The notes below the pieces were generated by a model. That model was not told the origin of the DNA. It did no database searches and worked only from the letters and a program-made list of their open reading frames with translations. Made by a program: the position numbers and the translations under genes. From positions 248,001 to 312,000 of the forward strand of contig VXVC01000004.1 in NCBI GenBank assembly GCA_009836625.1: a stretch of 64,000 nt of DNA. Direction: 5' to 3'. Each line of letters opens with the position of its first letter. Within the stretch, counting starts at the first letter, position 1. This stretch comes from Holophagales bacterium (GTDB taxonomy: Bacteria; Acidobacteriota; Thermoanaerobaculia; Multivoradales; Multivoraceae). Below are positions 54,920 to 64,000 of the stretch, piece by piece.

Positions 54920-56179
54920 CTATTGCGCGTAGCGCGCCTGGCGGCGCTTGATGTTCGCCTTCAGCACGTAGTGGTCGATCAGGGGCGCGAACAGGTTCAT
55001 GAACAGGATGCCGAGCATCACGCCTTCCGGGAAGGCGGGGTTGATCGTGCGGATCAGGACGGCCAGCACGCCGACCAGGAAGCCGTAGATGTAGCGTCCC
55101 CGGTTCGTCTGCGCGGCGCTCACCGGGTCCGTAGCCATGAAGACGATGCCGAAGGCCCAGCCGCCGAGCACGAGGTGCCAGTGGAAGGGGACCGAGAGCA
55201 TCGCGTTGGTCGGCGACGCGATGAGGTTGAGCAGCAGGGAGATCGCCGCCGTGCCGGCCGTCGCCGCGACCATGATCCGCCAGGAACCGATGCCGGTCGC
55301 GATCAGAATCGCCGCGCCGATCAGGCAGGCCAGCGCGGAGGTCTCGCCCATCGATCCCGGAATGTCGCCGAGAAAGGCCTGCATCCAGGAGACCTTGCCC
55401 TCGATGGCGCTCAGTCCGTCCAGCGGCGCGTCGGAGCCCTCGACGGGCTCAAGCACCGCGATCTCGCCGAGCGCGGTGGCGCCGCTGTAGCCATCTGGTG
55501 CCGACGACGTGCCCGCAGCGATCCACACGGCGTCGCCCGAGATCTGGGCCGGATAGGCGAAGAACAGGAAGACCCGCGCCGTCAGAGCCGGGTTCAGGAC
55601 GTTGTAGCCCGTACCGCCGAAGATCTCCTTGCCGACGACGACCCCGAAGCTGATGCCGACCGCGACCTGCCACAGCGGGATCGTCGGCGGCAGCACCAGG
55701 GGGAAGAGCATCCCGGTGACCAGAAAGCCCTCGTTCACGTCGTGCCGCCGGACGACGGCGAACAGGCCCTCCCAGGCGCCGCCGACGGCGAAGGTCACGA
55801 CCAGGACCGGCACGTAGTACAGCGCTCCGTGGACCGTGTTGGCCAGCAGGCTGGAAGCGTCGAACGACAGTCCGAGCATCTCCATCGCGTCGGTGCGCCA
55901 GTTCGCGAGCGGCGCCGCGCCGCCGGCGACGGCGACGTGGATCTGACGGCCCGTGTTCCACATCGCCATCAGGACGCAGGGCACCAGCGCCACGACGACG
56001 GTCATCATCAGGCGCTTCAGGTCCAGCGCGTCGCGCACATGGGCGGCGCCGGTCGTCGTCTTGCCCGGCGTGTACAGGAAGGTGTCCGGCGCTTCGTACA
56101 GGGGGTAGAAGCGCTCGAACCTGCCACCCGGTTCGAAGTGGCGGGCTTGCTTGTCGAGAATCCGGCGCAGCAGCTTCAT
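54920..56179 (-). CDS. nqrB: Na+-NQR subunit B
   Basis: 419-aa core membrane subunit, about ten hydrophobic segments. Covalent FMN motif SGATAL (about residue 230, in GYSGATALG). N-terminal region with [16 protein letters not shown] and [10 protein letters not shown] typical of NqrB. It binds riboflavin and quinone in characterised enzymes. Six bases after nqrA. Confidence 0.97.
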   Translation of the reverse strand: MKLLRRILDKQARHFEPGGRFERFYPLYEAPDTFLYTPGKTTTGAAHVRDALDLKRLMMTVVVALVPCVLMAMWNTGRQIHVAVAGGAAPLANWRTDAMEMLGLSFDASSLLANTVHGALYYVPVLVVTFAVGGAWEGLFAVVRRHDVNEGFLVTGMLFPLVLPPTIPLWQVAVGISFGVVVGKEIFGGTGYNVLNPALTARVFLFFAYPAQISGDAVWIAAGTSSAPDGYSGATALGEIAVLEPVEGSDAPLDGLSAIEGKVSWMQAFLGDIPGSMGETSALACLIGAAILIATGIGSWRIMVAATAGTAAISLLLNLIASPTNAMLSVPFHWHLVLGGWAFGIVFMATDPVSAAQTNRGRYIYGFLVGVLAVLIRTINPAFPEGVMLGILFMNLFAPLIDHYVLKANIKRRQARYAQ

Positions 56180-56185
56180 GTGTGC

Positions 56186-57628
56186 CTAGCCTTCTTTCTC
56201 GATCAGCTCGAGGGCGTCGCGGAGGTACGGCCCGTACTCCGTCTTGCCCGGGCAGACAAAGGTGCAGAGCGCCAGGTCTTCCTCCAGCAGCTCCAGGCAG
56301 CCGAGTTCCTCGGCCCGCTCGATGTCGCCCGCCACCAGGGACTTGAGCAGGAAGGTCGGCTGCAGGTCCCAGGGGAACACGCTCTCGTAGAGGCCGATGG
56401 GCACGATCGCGCGCGGCGAGCCGTACGTGGTCGTCGTCATCGCGAAGGACTTGCGTGGCAGCAGCGAGGAGGCGAAGGCGCGGGCGCGGGAGAAGGCGCC
56501 GAAACCGGGGTTGAGCCAGCCCAGGAAGTGGCGGCCGTGGTCGTCCTCGAGCACCGAGACCGTGTCGTGAAAGCGTCCCAGGTAGCCGTGGAGATCGGCC
56601 GGCGCGTTCTCGCCGATCGCGGTGCGCCCGCTGAGCGGCGAACCGCTGATGACGCGTACCGCGCCCTCCGGGAGGCCTTGCGCGCTCCTTCCCTCGGCGC
56701 CTTCGGCGCCCTCCAACAACACGGCGACCTCGCCACGCGTCAGATCGGCGAGCGAGGCGCCCAGCCGCGTGCGCAGGAGCCTGGGTCTCCCGACCGGAGG
56801 CCCCGCCAGCGCCACGACGCGCTGGACGTCGGCTTCGCCGGTCGCGAACAGCCGGCCGATGGCGAGGGTGTCCTGGAGTCCGATCTGCCAGACCAGCTTG
56901 TTGCGGTTTACCGGGTCGAGGGTGTGGATGTGCAGCCCCGCGGCGCCGGCTGGATGCGGGCCGGCGAATTCCTCGACCCGCAGCGGTTCGTTCGTCTCGA
57001 CACCGGCGAGGGTGCCGGGTGCGCGGCAGAGATACACGGGTCCGTCGGTCAGCCGCACCAGTGCGGCCAGCCCCCGCTGGAGATCGCCCGAGCGTCCTTC
57101 GACGATCCGGTCGGCGCCGGGCGCGAACGGTTCCGTGTTCATGGCGTTGACGAAGATCGACTTCGGTACCGCGTCGACGGCCGCGGTGCGACCGAAGGGG
57201 CGCGCGCGCAGAGCGACCCAGTCCCCGGACTCCACCAGCAACGCTTGCACTTCCTCGCGGGAGAGAGCGCTCGGGTGCCTTCCGGTGTAGCTGGCGAAGC
57301 CGACTCCGGCCCCGCTGGAGCCCGTCTGGTCGGAGGGGTCCACTCTCACCACGACCGAAATCAACGCCCGCTTGGCGCCGCGGTTCACGGCGGCTACCGT
57401 GCCCGCGGCGGGAGAGGTGAAACGAACGCCGGGCTGCTTGCGGTCCTCGAAGAGGAGCTGGCCACGCCGCACCGCATCTCCCGGCCCGACGTGCATCGCC
57501 GGCTTCATGCCCGGGTAGTCGGCGGCGCTGATTGCCACGGTACCGGGAGCCGCGGCGTCGTCAAGCACCTGTTCCGGAGCGCCGGCGATGGGCAGGCTCA
57601 ATCCCCGCCTGAAACGGTACGTGCCCAT
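56186..57628 (-). CDS. nqrA: Na+-NQR subunit A
   Basis: 480-aa cytoplasmic subunit, first gene of the operon. RFRRGLSLPIAGAPEQ at the N-terminus, GDAVRRGQLLFEDRKQPGVR (barrel-sandwich region near residue 60), and C-terminal CTFVCPGKTEYGPYLRDAL match NqrA. Promoter proposed at 57714-57742. Confidence 0.96.
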   Translation of the reverse strand: MGTYRFRRGLSLPIAGAPEQVLDDAAAPGTVAISAADYPGMKPAMHVGPGDAVRRGQLLFEDRKQPGVRFTSPAAGTVAAVNRGAKRALISVVVRVDPSDQTGSSGAGVGFASYTGRHPSALSREEVQALLVESGDWVALRARPFGRTAAVDAVPKSIFVNAMNTEPFAPGADRIVEGRSGDLQRGLAALVRLTDGPVYLCRAPGTLAGVETNEPLRVEEFAGPHPAGAAGLHIHTLDPVNRNKLVWQIGLQDTLAIGRLFATGEADVQRVVALAGPPVGRPRLLRTRLGASLADLTRGEVAVLLEGAEGAEGRSAQGLPEGAVRVISGSPLSGRTAIGENAPADLHGYLGRFHDTVSVLEDDHGRHFLGWLNPGFGAFSRARAFASSLLPRKSFAMTTTTYGSPRAIVPIGLYESVFPWDLQPTFLLKSLVAGDIERAEELGCLELLEEDLALCTFVCPGKTEYGPYLRDALELIEKEG

Positions 57629-57713
57629 CGATCGTGACGTGCTCTATTTCGGCGATCGAGCTCTAGTGCGGCGAGCGAAGGCGAATCGGAACGCGTCGCT
57701 CGACCAGTGAGGG

Positions 57714-57742
57714 ACTATTCCACAACGGTAGGGGATGGGCAA
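57714..57742 (-). promoter_or_regulatory. Possible promoter of the nqr operon
   Basis: Minus strand: -35 TTGCCC (57737-57742), 17-base spacer, -10 AATAGT (57714-57719), about 86 bases before nqrA. Each hexamer matches consensus at 4 of 6 positions, so support is moderate. The rest of 57629-57777 holds nothing else recognised. Confidence 0.45.
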
Positions 57743-57777
57743 TACGGGACGACGGCGCCGGCTCCCGGGTCCCTCTG

Positions 57778-58353
57778 CTACGGCGCGTAGTAGGGGTTCG
57801 TGCCGGCGGCGTGATCCGTCGTGTCGAGGACGCGCTGCACGGCCGGCACGGCTTCCACGATGGCCTGCTCGACGCCCTGCTTGAGCGTGTAGTCGGCCAT
57901 GCCGCATCCCTGGCAGCCCCCGCCCATCGTGATGTAGGCGGTCTCGTCCTTGACCTCGAGCAGGGTGACGAAGCCGCCGTGCGCAGCGATTTGCGGGTTG
58001 ATCTGTTCATCGAGGACGCGCTGTACATCGGCGGCGATTCCATCGCCCCAGACCGAGTTGGGGTTGTCGAACTTGAAGCCGCTCTCGGAGAGCCGGGTCA
58101 CGAAGTCGACGGTGGCGCCGCTGAGATCCGGCGCGCTCTCGGAGTCCACGTACACCTTGAAGGCGTCGAGTTCGACGACCTCGTCGTCCGGCCTCGTCTC
58201 GTCCAGGCCGACCAGGTCCATCTGGTAGCGGAAGCCGCCGCCGCTGCGGCCGGTGATCGCGATCCGGAGCGCCAGGTCGTCGCGCTCTTCGGACTTCATC
58301 GCTTCCGCCACCTGTTTCTGCGCCAGTTCGGTGATCGTTAGCATGCGCCGCAT
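57778..58353 (-). CDS. nfuA: Fe-S cluster carrier protein NfuA
   Basis: Delivers 4Fe-4S clusters to target proteins. 191 aa, the length of E. coli NfuA, from ATG 58353; ATG 58344 (MLTITELAQ) fits the family start equally well. A degenerate A-type carrier domain (about 4-105) lacking the three scaffold cysteines precedes the Nfu domain (about 110-180) with CQGC in GGGCQGCGMAD. Likely serves the Fe-S-rich neighbours. Divergent from the crotonase gene, with only 23 bases between starts. Confidence 0.95.
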   Translation of the reverse strand: MRRMLTITELAQKQVAEAMKSEERDDLALRIAITGRSGGGFRYQMDLVGLDETRPDDEVVELDAFKVYVDSESAPDLSGATVDFVTRLSESGFKFDNPNSVWGDGIAADVQRVLDEQINPQIAAHGGFVTLLEVKDETAYITMGGGCQGCGMADYTLKQGVEQAIVEAVPAVQRVLDTTDHAAGTNPYYAP

Positions 58354-58376
58354 CTTACCGAAGGAGGTCCTGTTCC

Positions 58377-59168
58377 ATGAACCGCAAGCACGTCCTGCTG
58401 TCCCACGACGGACCCATTGCGCGGTTGACCCTGAACGATCCGACGCGGCTCAACGCGATGACCCCGGCGATGGGGGCCGAAGTCCGGGAGGCGGTGGCGG
58501 AGATCAACGCGCGTGAAGGGACGCGGGTGGTGATCGTGCGCGGCGCCGGCCGCGCCTTCAGCGCCGGCGGCAGTCTCAAGAGCATCCAGGAGGAGGTCAG
58601 CGAGGATCGCGACGCCGGCCCGGGACTTGGAGGCGGAGCGAACTTCTACCGTCTCTACCTGTCGATCCGGGGTCTCGAGGCCCCCTCGATCGCCGCGATC
58701 AACGGCCACGCGATCGGGGCGGGGCTGTGCTTTGCGCTCGGCGCCGACATGCGGGTGATCAGGACCGGCGCCCGGGTGGGAATGACCTTCGTGAAGCTCG
58801 GGATTCACCCCGGGATGGCCGCGACCTGGACCCTGCCGCGCCTGATCGGCCCCGCGCGGGCCGCCGAGCTCCTCTACAGTGGCCGTCTGGTCGACGCGGC
58901 AACCGCCGTCGAGTGGGGAATAGCCGGCCGCGAGGCGGACGAGGACTTCGACCAGGTGGTCGAGGGCCTGGCGCTCGAGATCGCCGCCGCTGGCCCGGTC
59001 GCGGTCAAGGCGACGAAGCGGACCCTGCGGGGCACGTTCGATCGGGGTATCGAGGAAGCGCTCGAGTTGGAGAGCGCTGAGCAGGATGTCACCTTCCGTA
59101 CCGCCGACGCGCGCGAGGGTGTGCAGGCGCTCAGCGAGCGTCGGTCGCCGCGTTTCGCGGGTCGGTAA
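58377..59168 (+). CDS. Crotonase (enoyl-CoA hydratase/isomerase) superfamily protein lacking both catalytic Glu
   Basis: 263 aa with a perfect AAGGAGGT ribosome-binding site (58361-58368). Oxyanion-hole segments RAFSAGGSL and GHAIGAGLCFALGAD are conserved, showing the CoA-thioester fold. However, the two glutamates of classical hydratase (rat Glu144 and Glu164) correspond to Cys118 and Phe138 by my alignment, so hydration in the standard way is unlikely. LGIHPGMAATWTLPRLIG is typical of an uncharacterised crotonase subgroup. Substrate unknown. Confidence 0.88.
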   Translation: MNRKHVLLSHDGPIARLTLNDPTRLNAMTPAMGAEVREAVAEINAREGTRVVIVRGAGRAFSAGGSLKSIQEEVSEDRDAGPGLGGGANFYRLYLSIRGLEAPSIAAINGHAIGAGLCFALGADMRVIRTGARVGMTFVKLGIHPGMAATWTLPRLIGPARAAELLYSGRLVDAATAVEWGIAGREADEDFDQVVEGLALEIAAAGPVAVKATKRTLRGTFDRGIEEALELESAEQDVTFRTADAREGVQALSERRSPRFAGR

Positions 59169-59186
59169 CGAGAGTAAGCTTGCGCG

Positions 59187-59948
59187 ATGCCGACGGCCGG
59201 GGCTCTGATCATCGGAAACGAGATCCTGAACGGCAAGGTCGAGGAAGCGAACCTGAACCTCCTGGCCAGAGAATTGTTCGATCTCGGGATCGAACTTCGG
59301 AGAGTGGTCGTCTGTCCGGACGACGTGACCGGAATCGCGGCCGACATCCGCCGGTTGCGCGGTCGGTTCGACTACCTGATCACGAGCGGCGGCGTCGGGC
59401 CGACCCACGACGACGTCACGCTCAGGGCGGTCGCGGAGGCGTTCCAACGGCCGCTGATCCGTTCTCCCGAACTGGTGGCGAAGATCCGCGAAATGGTCGG
59501 CGAGGGTTGCACCGAGGGTCACCTGCGAATGGCCGACGTGCCCGAAGGTGCCGAGCTCGTCAGCACGCCCGACGTGCCCTGGCCGTCCGTCGTCATGGAG
59601 AACGTGTACGTGCTGCCGGGCGTGCCGCGGATCTTCCGCATGAAACTGCCGATGCTGCGCGCCCGTCTGGCGGCCGGTCGCCGGTTCTACTGCCGGGCGG
59701 TGTACACGTCCTGCCGCGAGACCGACATCGCGGAGCTGCTCGACCGCGTCGTCGACGCCCACGACGACGTCGACATCGGCAGCTACCCGGTGATGGACGG
59801 GGACTACCGGGTCAAGCTGACCGTCGACAGCCGGAGCCGCAGCGCCGCGGATCTCGCCCTGGCGGCGCTGGTCGAGGCCCTGCCGGCCGGCGCGGTCGTG
59901 CGGATCGACGGCGGCGTCCGCGCCTCCCGCGCCGCGGAAACCCGCTGA
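59187..59948 (+). CDS. CinA-like molybdopterin-binding domain protein
   Basis: 253 aa of the MoaB/Mog fold (MoCF). GALIIGNEILNGKVEEAN and the phosphate loop TSGGVGPTHDDVT (about residues 71-83) are characteristic. It has the N-terminal CinA/FLAD1-type domain only; the C-terminal CinA nicotinamide-nucleotide amidase domain is missing. Could act on a nucleotide or cofactor pyrophosphate bond; exact substrate unknown. 18 bases after the crotonase gene. Confidence 0.87.
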   Translation: MPTAGALIIGNEILNGKVEEANLNLLARELFDLGIELRRVVVCPDDVTGIAADIRRLRGRFDYLITSGGVGPTHDDVTLRAVAEAFQRPLIRSPELVAKIREMVGEGCTEGHLRMADVPEGAELVSTPDVPWPSVVMENVYVLPGVPRIFRMKLPMLRARLAAGRRFYCRAVYTSCRETDIAELLDRVVDAHDDVDIGSYPVMDGDYRVKLTVDSRSRSAADLALAALVEALPAGAVVRIDGGVRASRAAETR

Positions 59949-59978
59949 ACTCCCACGGAATCACAGGAGAAGACGTCG

Positions 59979-62936
59979 ATGATCGAGCATCACCCACGCG
60001 GTCCTTCCCGCGGCGCGTACTTCGTCTGGATGGCCGTCGCGGTCGCGTTGCTCGTGGCGTACGCAACGCCGGAGGCCCATGCCCAGAAAACCGCCGACGA
60101 GACCGCGGCGGGCACTGGGTCGTCCCCGGACTGGACCTACGAACTGAGCGAAGTGCTGCCCCGGGATCCGGCAGTTCTCACGGGCCAGCTCGAGAACGGG
60201 CTCCGGTACTACGTCAGGGAGAACGGCCGGCCCGAGAACCGGGCCTTCCTGCGGCTCATCGTCCGTGCCGGCTCGGTCCTGGAAGACGACGACCAACAAG
60301 GGTTGGCTCACTTCGTCGAACACATGGCGTTCAATGGCACCGAGCACTTCGAGAAGACGGAGCTGGTCGACTACCTGCAGGGCATCGGGATGCGCTTCGG
60401 CCCCGACGTCAACGCGTACACGAGCTTCGACGAAACGGTCTACATGCTGGAAGTGCCGACCGACGATGCGGAGATCCTGGACAAGGCGCTCCTGGTGCTG
60501 GAGGACTGGGCGTCCGCAGTCACGCTCGAGGACGAGGAAATCGAACGCGAGCGCGGCGTCGTGATCGAGGAGTGGAGGGGCGGCCGGGGCGCCGGCGCCA
60601 GACTCCGCGATGCCGAGATTCCCTATCGCTTCCACGGCTCGCGCTACGCCGAGCGGCTGCCGATCGGTGATCCGGAGATGCTGCGCGAGGCTCCGCCGCA
60701 GCGGTTGCGGGACTTCTACCGGGACTGGTACCGGCCGGACCTGATGGCCGTCGTCGCAGTCGGCGATTTCGATCCGGAAGCGATGGAGGCGGACATCAGG
60801 AGGCGCTTCGGCAGGATCAGGGGACCGGATGAGCCGCGTGAACGCTTCGAGGCGGAGATTCCGCCCCACGAGGAGACTCTGGTTTCCATCTTCGCCGATC
60901 CCGAGTTGACGCGCTCCTCGATCTCGGTTGCGTTCAAGGGCGAAGCGGACGACTTCGTCACCGTCGCGGACTACCGGGCGCGCCTGGTCCGCGGCCTCTA
61001 CAACGGCATGTTGAACAACCGGCTGGCCGAGCGTGCCGAGGAGGCCGATCCACCCTTCATCGGCGCAACCAGCACCCGCGGGACGCTTGCCCGGACCCGC
61101 AGCCTCTACCTGCTCCGGGCCGGAGCCCGGGAGGGCGCCGAAGTCCGGGCCCTCGAGGCGCTGCTCACCGAGTCCGAGCGCGCCCGTCGTCACGGCTTCG
61201 AGGAGAGTGAACTGGAGCGGGCCAGAGTCAACACTTTGCGCTCGATGGACCGCGCCTGGGACGAACGGGACAAGACCCACTCCGCCGCCTACGCCGGGGA
61301 GTACCAGCGGAACTTCCTGACCGACGAACCGTTCCCCGGGATCGCCTACGAGCGCGAGCTGGCCCGCCGGTACGTGCCCGCGATCACGCTCGCCGAAGTG
61401 AACAGGGTCGCGGACGAATGGACCCACGACGAGGATCGCGTCATCCTCGCCAGCGGACCGCGGAAGGAGGGACTGGAGCCGCCGGTCGAGGAAGAACTGC
61501 TGGCCGTGTTCGACCGGATAGGCCAGGCGGAGGTCGCGGCCTACGAGGACGACGTCGGCGAGGGTGCCCTGGTGCCTGTTCGGCCGACCCCGGGCCGGAT
61601 CCTCGAACGATCGGCGATTCCGGAACTCGGCGTCACCGAGTGGCGGCTGTCGAACGGCGTCCGGGTGGTCCTGCGGCCGAGCGACTTCAAGAACGACGAG
61701 GTCCTGGTCGGCGCCTTCAGCCCCGGGGGCGCCTCACTGGTTTCGGACGAAGACTGGCTGGAGGCGAACCTGGCGACGTCGGTGGTTCAGCTCTCCGGGT
61801 TGGGGAACTTCAGTCTCACCCAGTTGAACAAGGCGCTGACCGGCAAGGTCGCGCGGGTCGGTCCGGTCATCGGGCCCCTGTTCGAGGGCTTCAGCGGCCG
61901 AGGCTCGCCCAAGGATCTGGAGACGCTGTTCGAGTTGATCTACCTGAGCGGGACGTCACCGCGCCGCGATGCCGAGGCGTACGACTCCTTTCTGACCCGT
62001 CAGGGCGCGTTGCTGCGCAACCAGAGCGCGATGCCGAGGTACACCTTTCTCAAGACGTTCGTAGAGATCCTGAGTCAGAACCACCCGCGGCGCCGCATCA
62101 TCACCGAGGAGATGCTGGGAGACCTGGACCAGGACCGGATCTTCGCCGTCTACGAAGACCGGTTCCGGGACTTCTCCGACTTCACGTTCTTCCTCGCCGG
62201 CAGTTTCGAACTCGACGCGATCGAACCTCTCGTCGAGACCTGGCTGGGCGGTCTCCCGTCGACTGGTCGCGAGGAAGCCTGGAGAGACGTCGGAGTGCGG
62301 ACCCCCAAGGGTCGCATCGAGCGGACGGTGTACAAGGGACTGGAGGAGCAGAGCCAGGTAGCCCTGGTGTTCAACGGACCCTTCGAGCAGAGTCAGTTGA
62401 ACCGCTACCGCCTGAATTCGATGGCCTCGTTGCTACGGGATCGCCTGCGAGAGCGCCTGCGGGAGGAACTCGGCGGCACTTACGGCGCGAACGTGTCCGG
62501 TGGCGCCGACAGGATCCCGGTTCCAGAGTTCTCCGTGCAGATCGTCTTCGGCTGCGATCCGGCCCGTGTCGAGGAGATGCTCCAGGCGGTCGAGGAGGAG
62601 ATCGAGCGTGTCCGGACCGAACTCGCCACGGACGAGGAAGTCGCCCAGATCCGGGAACAGCAGCGACGGGGCCGTGAAACGGCGAGGGAAACGAACGGGT
62701 TCTGGCTGGGGGTGCTGCAGACCGTCTATCAGTTCGACGAGGATCCGCTCAGCATCCTGGCGTACGAGGAACTGTTCGAAGAACTCGACGCGGAGATGAT
62801 CCGCGGCGCCGCGGTGGACTACCTCGGCGGCGACAATCGGGTCCAGGTGCTGCTGATGCCGGAGTCGGCGGAAGCGCAGGACGACAGCGACGGTGGAGAA
62901 ACGGCCGAGCCGGCCCCGGCAAGGGAGGCAGCGTGA
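59979..62936 (+). CDS. M16 family zinc metallopeptidase (PqqL/pitrilysin type)
   Basis: 985 aa, with a signal peptide (hydrophobic about 17-32, cleavage near AHAQK). The inverted zinc motif HFVEH in GLAHFVEHMAFNGTEHF (about residue 109) and the downstream Glu region DEEIERERGVVIEEWR are present. Two M16 halves: active N-terminal (about 60-480) and inactive C-terminal (about 530-950). Probably periplasmic. Its stop overlaps the next start by 4 bases. Confidence 0.94.
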   Translation: MIEHHPRGPSRGAYFVWMAVAVALLVAYATPEAHAQKTADETAAGTGSSPDWTYELSEVLPRDPAVLTGQLENGLRYYVRENGRPENRAFLRLIVRAGSVLEDDDQQGLAHFVEHMAFNGTEHFEKTELVDYLQGIGMRFGPDVNAYTSFDETVYMLEVPTDDAEILDKALLVLEDWASAVTLEDEEIERERGVVIEEWRGGRGAGARLRDAEIPYRFHGSRYAERLPIGDPEMLREAPPQRLRDFYRDWYRPDLMAVVAVGDFDPEAMEADIRRRFGRIRGPDEPRERFEAEIPPHEETLVSIFADPELTRSSISVAFKGEADDFVTVADYRARLVRGLYNGMLNNRLAERAEEADPPFIGATSTRGTLARTRSLYLLRAGAREGAEVRALEALLTESERARRHGFEESELERARVNTLRSMDRAWDERDKTHSAAYAGEYQRNFLTDEPFPGIAYERELARRYVPAITLAEVNRVADEWTHDEDRVILASGPRKEGLEPPVEEELLAVFDRIGQAEVAAYEDDVGEGALVPVRPTPGRILERSAIPELGVTEWRLSNGVRVVLRPSDFKNDEVLVGAFSPGGASLVSDEDWLEANLATSVVQLSGLGNFSLTQLNKALTGKVARVGPVIGPLFEGFSGRGSPKDLETLFELIYLSGTSPRRDAEAYDSFLTRQGALLRNQSAMPRYTFLKTFVEILSQNHPRRRIITEEMLGDLDQDRIFAVYEDRFRDFSDFTFFLAGSFELDAIEPLVETWLGGLPSTGREEAWRDVGVRTPKGRIERTVYKGLEEQSQVALVFNGPFEQSQLNRYRLNSMASLLRDRLRERLREELGGTYGANVSGGADRIPVPEFSVQIVFGCDPARVEEMLQAVEEEIERVRTELATDEEVAQIREQQRRGRETARETNGFWLGVLQTVYQFDEDPLSILAYEELFEELDAEMIRGAAVDYLGGDNRVQVLLMPESAEAQDDSDGGETAEPAPAREAA

Positions 62937-64000
62937 ACCGGACGAGAGTGAAACCGAGACGACCTCGAGGCCGACGCAGCGGCCGGCGACCGGCGGTCTG
63001 GTGCATCCTGCCGGTGCTGTTCGCGGCACAGGCGGCGAGCGGGGCGGACTGGCCGAACTGGCGCGGGCCCGCGCGAAACGGCTACAGCGAACACACCGGC
63101 TTGCCGCTCGAATGGTCGCATGACGGCAACGTCGAGCGGAACGTCCTTTGGAAGCTGGCGTTGCCGGACCGTTCGGGATCGACCCCGATCGTGGTCGGCG
63201 ACGTCGTGTTCCTGAACGTCGCCGAGGGCGACGATCTGTCGCTGTGGCGCGTCGACGCCGGTTCGGGGGACCTCGTGTGGCAACGAACGATCGGCGGCGG
63301 CAACCGATTCCAGCGCAAGCACAACATGTCGTCGCCGTCCCCGATCACCGACGGCGAGCGGGTCTGGGTACTGACGGGCACCGGCGCCCTGCAGGCCTAC
63401 GACTTCGACGGCAACCAGCTCTGGGCCCGGGAACTCGAACAGGACTACGGCGCCTTCGGCCTGAACCACGGCTACGGCTCATCCGCGCTGCTCTGGCGGG
63501 AGGTGCTCTACGTGCCGGTCCTTCACGGCATGAAGACGGACGATCCGTCCTACCTCCTGGCGATCGACTCGTCTTCCGGGGAGACGATCTGGAGACAGGA
63601 GCGGCCGACGGACGCCCGCATGGAGTCGCCTGACGCCTACATCACGCCGGCTCTCGTGGAGGTTGGCGACGGGCATGTCCTGGTGTTGAACGGCGGCGAC
63701 GTAGCCACCGGGCACGACCCGGAGAGCGGCCGCGAGCTATGGCGCGTGGAAGGCTTCAATCCAAGGGACAGCCCGATGTACCGGGTCGTTGCGTCGCCGG
63801 TTTCGGTGGGGGACCTGGTCTTCGTCCCCACCCGCGTCAATCCGATGAAGGCGTTGCGGCTCCGGGCCGGCGGCGAACCCGAACTCCTCTGGGAGACCGA
63901 CCGCGGTCCCGACGTGCCGACTCCCGCGACGGACGGCAAGACCCTCTACCTGCTCCGCGACAACGGTCTCCTGTCACGGCTGGACGCCAGAACCGGCGCG
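62933..64000 (+). CDS. PQQ-like beta-propeller repeat protein (truncated by the window end)
   Basis: Open from GTG 62933 to the last base, 356 codons without a stop. A basic N-terminus and hydrophobic segment (about residues 22-38) form a signal peptide ending near ASGAD. Then DWPNWRGPARNGYS, typical of secreted BamB-like/PQQ propellers, and repeats of the A-x-D-x-x-x-G-x-x-x-W type (VDAGSGDLVW, IDSSSGETIW, HDPESGRELW, LDARTGA). Probably a structural or scaffold propeller; no catalytic residues can be judged. Co-translated with the M16 peptidase. Confidence 0.88.
   Translation, partial: MNRTRVKPRRPRGRRSGRRPAVWCILPVLFAAQAASGADWPNWRGPARNGYSEHTGLPLEWSHDGNVERNVLWKLALPDRSGSTPIVVGDVVFLNVAEGDDLSLWRVDAGSGDLVWQRTIGGGNRFQRKHNMSSPSPITDGERVWVLTGTGALQAYDFDGNQLWARELEQDYGAFGLNHGYGSSALLWREVLYVPVLHGMKTDDPSYLLAIDSSSGETIWRQERPTDARMESPDAYITPALVEVGDGHVLVLNGGDVATGHDPESGRELWRVEGFNPRDSPMYRVVASPVSVGDLVFVPTRVNPMKALRLRAGGEPELLWETDRGPDVPTPATDGKTLYLLRDNGLLSRLDARTGA

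Noticed and set aside
59187..59948. Full-length CinA
   Set aside because: Only the molybdopterin-binding-like domain is present; the amidase domain is missing and the downstream gene is an M16 peptidase.

Overview
This window is a G+C-rich, gene-dense stretch of what looks like an ordinary chromosome. It carries core translation, cofactor, DNA-precursor and respiratory genes and shows no phage, insertion sequence, CRISPR array, rRNA or tRNA. LpxB, a DegP-type protease, Na+-NQR and NfuA point to a Gram-negative, respiring bacterium. The gene neighbourhoods (a DUF6677-like membrane protein before lpxB, a kinase-like protein with a PEGA-type domain, a PQQ-propeller protein starting with a WPNWRGP-type motif) suggest Acidobacteriota or a close relative. 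That placement is inference from gene content, not a phylogeny.

Layout. 165-5238: acyltransferase, a small hypothetical protein and three glycosyltransferases (envelope glycan synthesis). 5298-7719: thyA-folA-queG. 7759-10282: a strong promoter, then rpsA and an IHF/HU gene. 10345-15944: two small membrane proteins, lpxB, yicC, gmk, rpoZ, coaBC and a family-4 uracil-DNA glycosylase, many overlapping by 4 bases. 15956-20048: a cysteine synthase-like gene facing a CPBP membrane protease and two more glycosyltransferases. 20113-21921: a degenerate kinase-like protein. 22059-29519: thrC, two sodium-type transporters, an agmatinase-like gene, radC and larC. 29588-39115 (minus strand): the classical rimP-nusA-infB-rbfA-nrnA-truB-rpsO-pnp cluster, with a good promoter and an intrinsic terminator in its leader. 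39553-47147: degQ-like protease, sigma-54 response regulator, B12-binding protein, valS, biotin ligase and a hypothetical gene. 47149-57628 (minus strand): nqrABCDEF-apbE-nqrM, then a fused 2-phosphoglycerate kinase / archaeal-type phosphoglycerate mutase and an RNA methyltransferase. 57778 to the end: nfuA facing a crotonase, a CinA-like protein, an M16 peptidase and a truncated PQQ-propeller gene.

How the genes fit together. The nqr block is a complete sodium-pumping NADH:quinone reductase with its own maturation factors: ApbE attaches flavin to NqrB and NqrC, NqrM is needed for iron delivery, and NfuA next door supplies Fe-S clusters. Two neighbouring transporters (AGCS and SLC13) belong to families that are often sodium-driven. 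The nusA-infB cluster is a translation and RNA-metabolism operon.

Most notable observations: (1) a 17-bp tandem duplication that knocks lpxB out of frame with its apparent native ATG; (2) a single polypeptide joining 2-phosphoglycerate kinase to ApgM-type phosphoglycerate mutase, apparently starting at CTG; (3) two homologous long-stem palindromic elements, in opposite orientation, bracketing apbE inside the nqr operon; (4) an attenuator-like terminator in the rimP-nusA leader; (5) a membrane pseudokinase with a PEGA-like domain.
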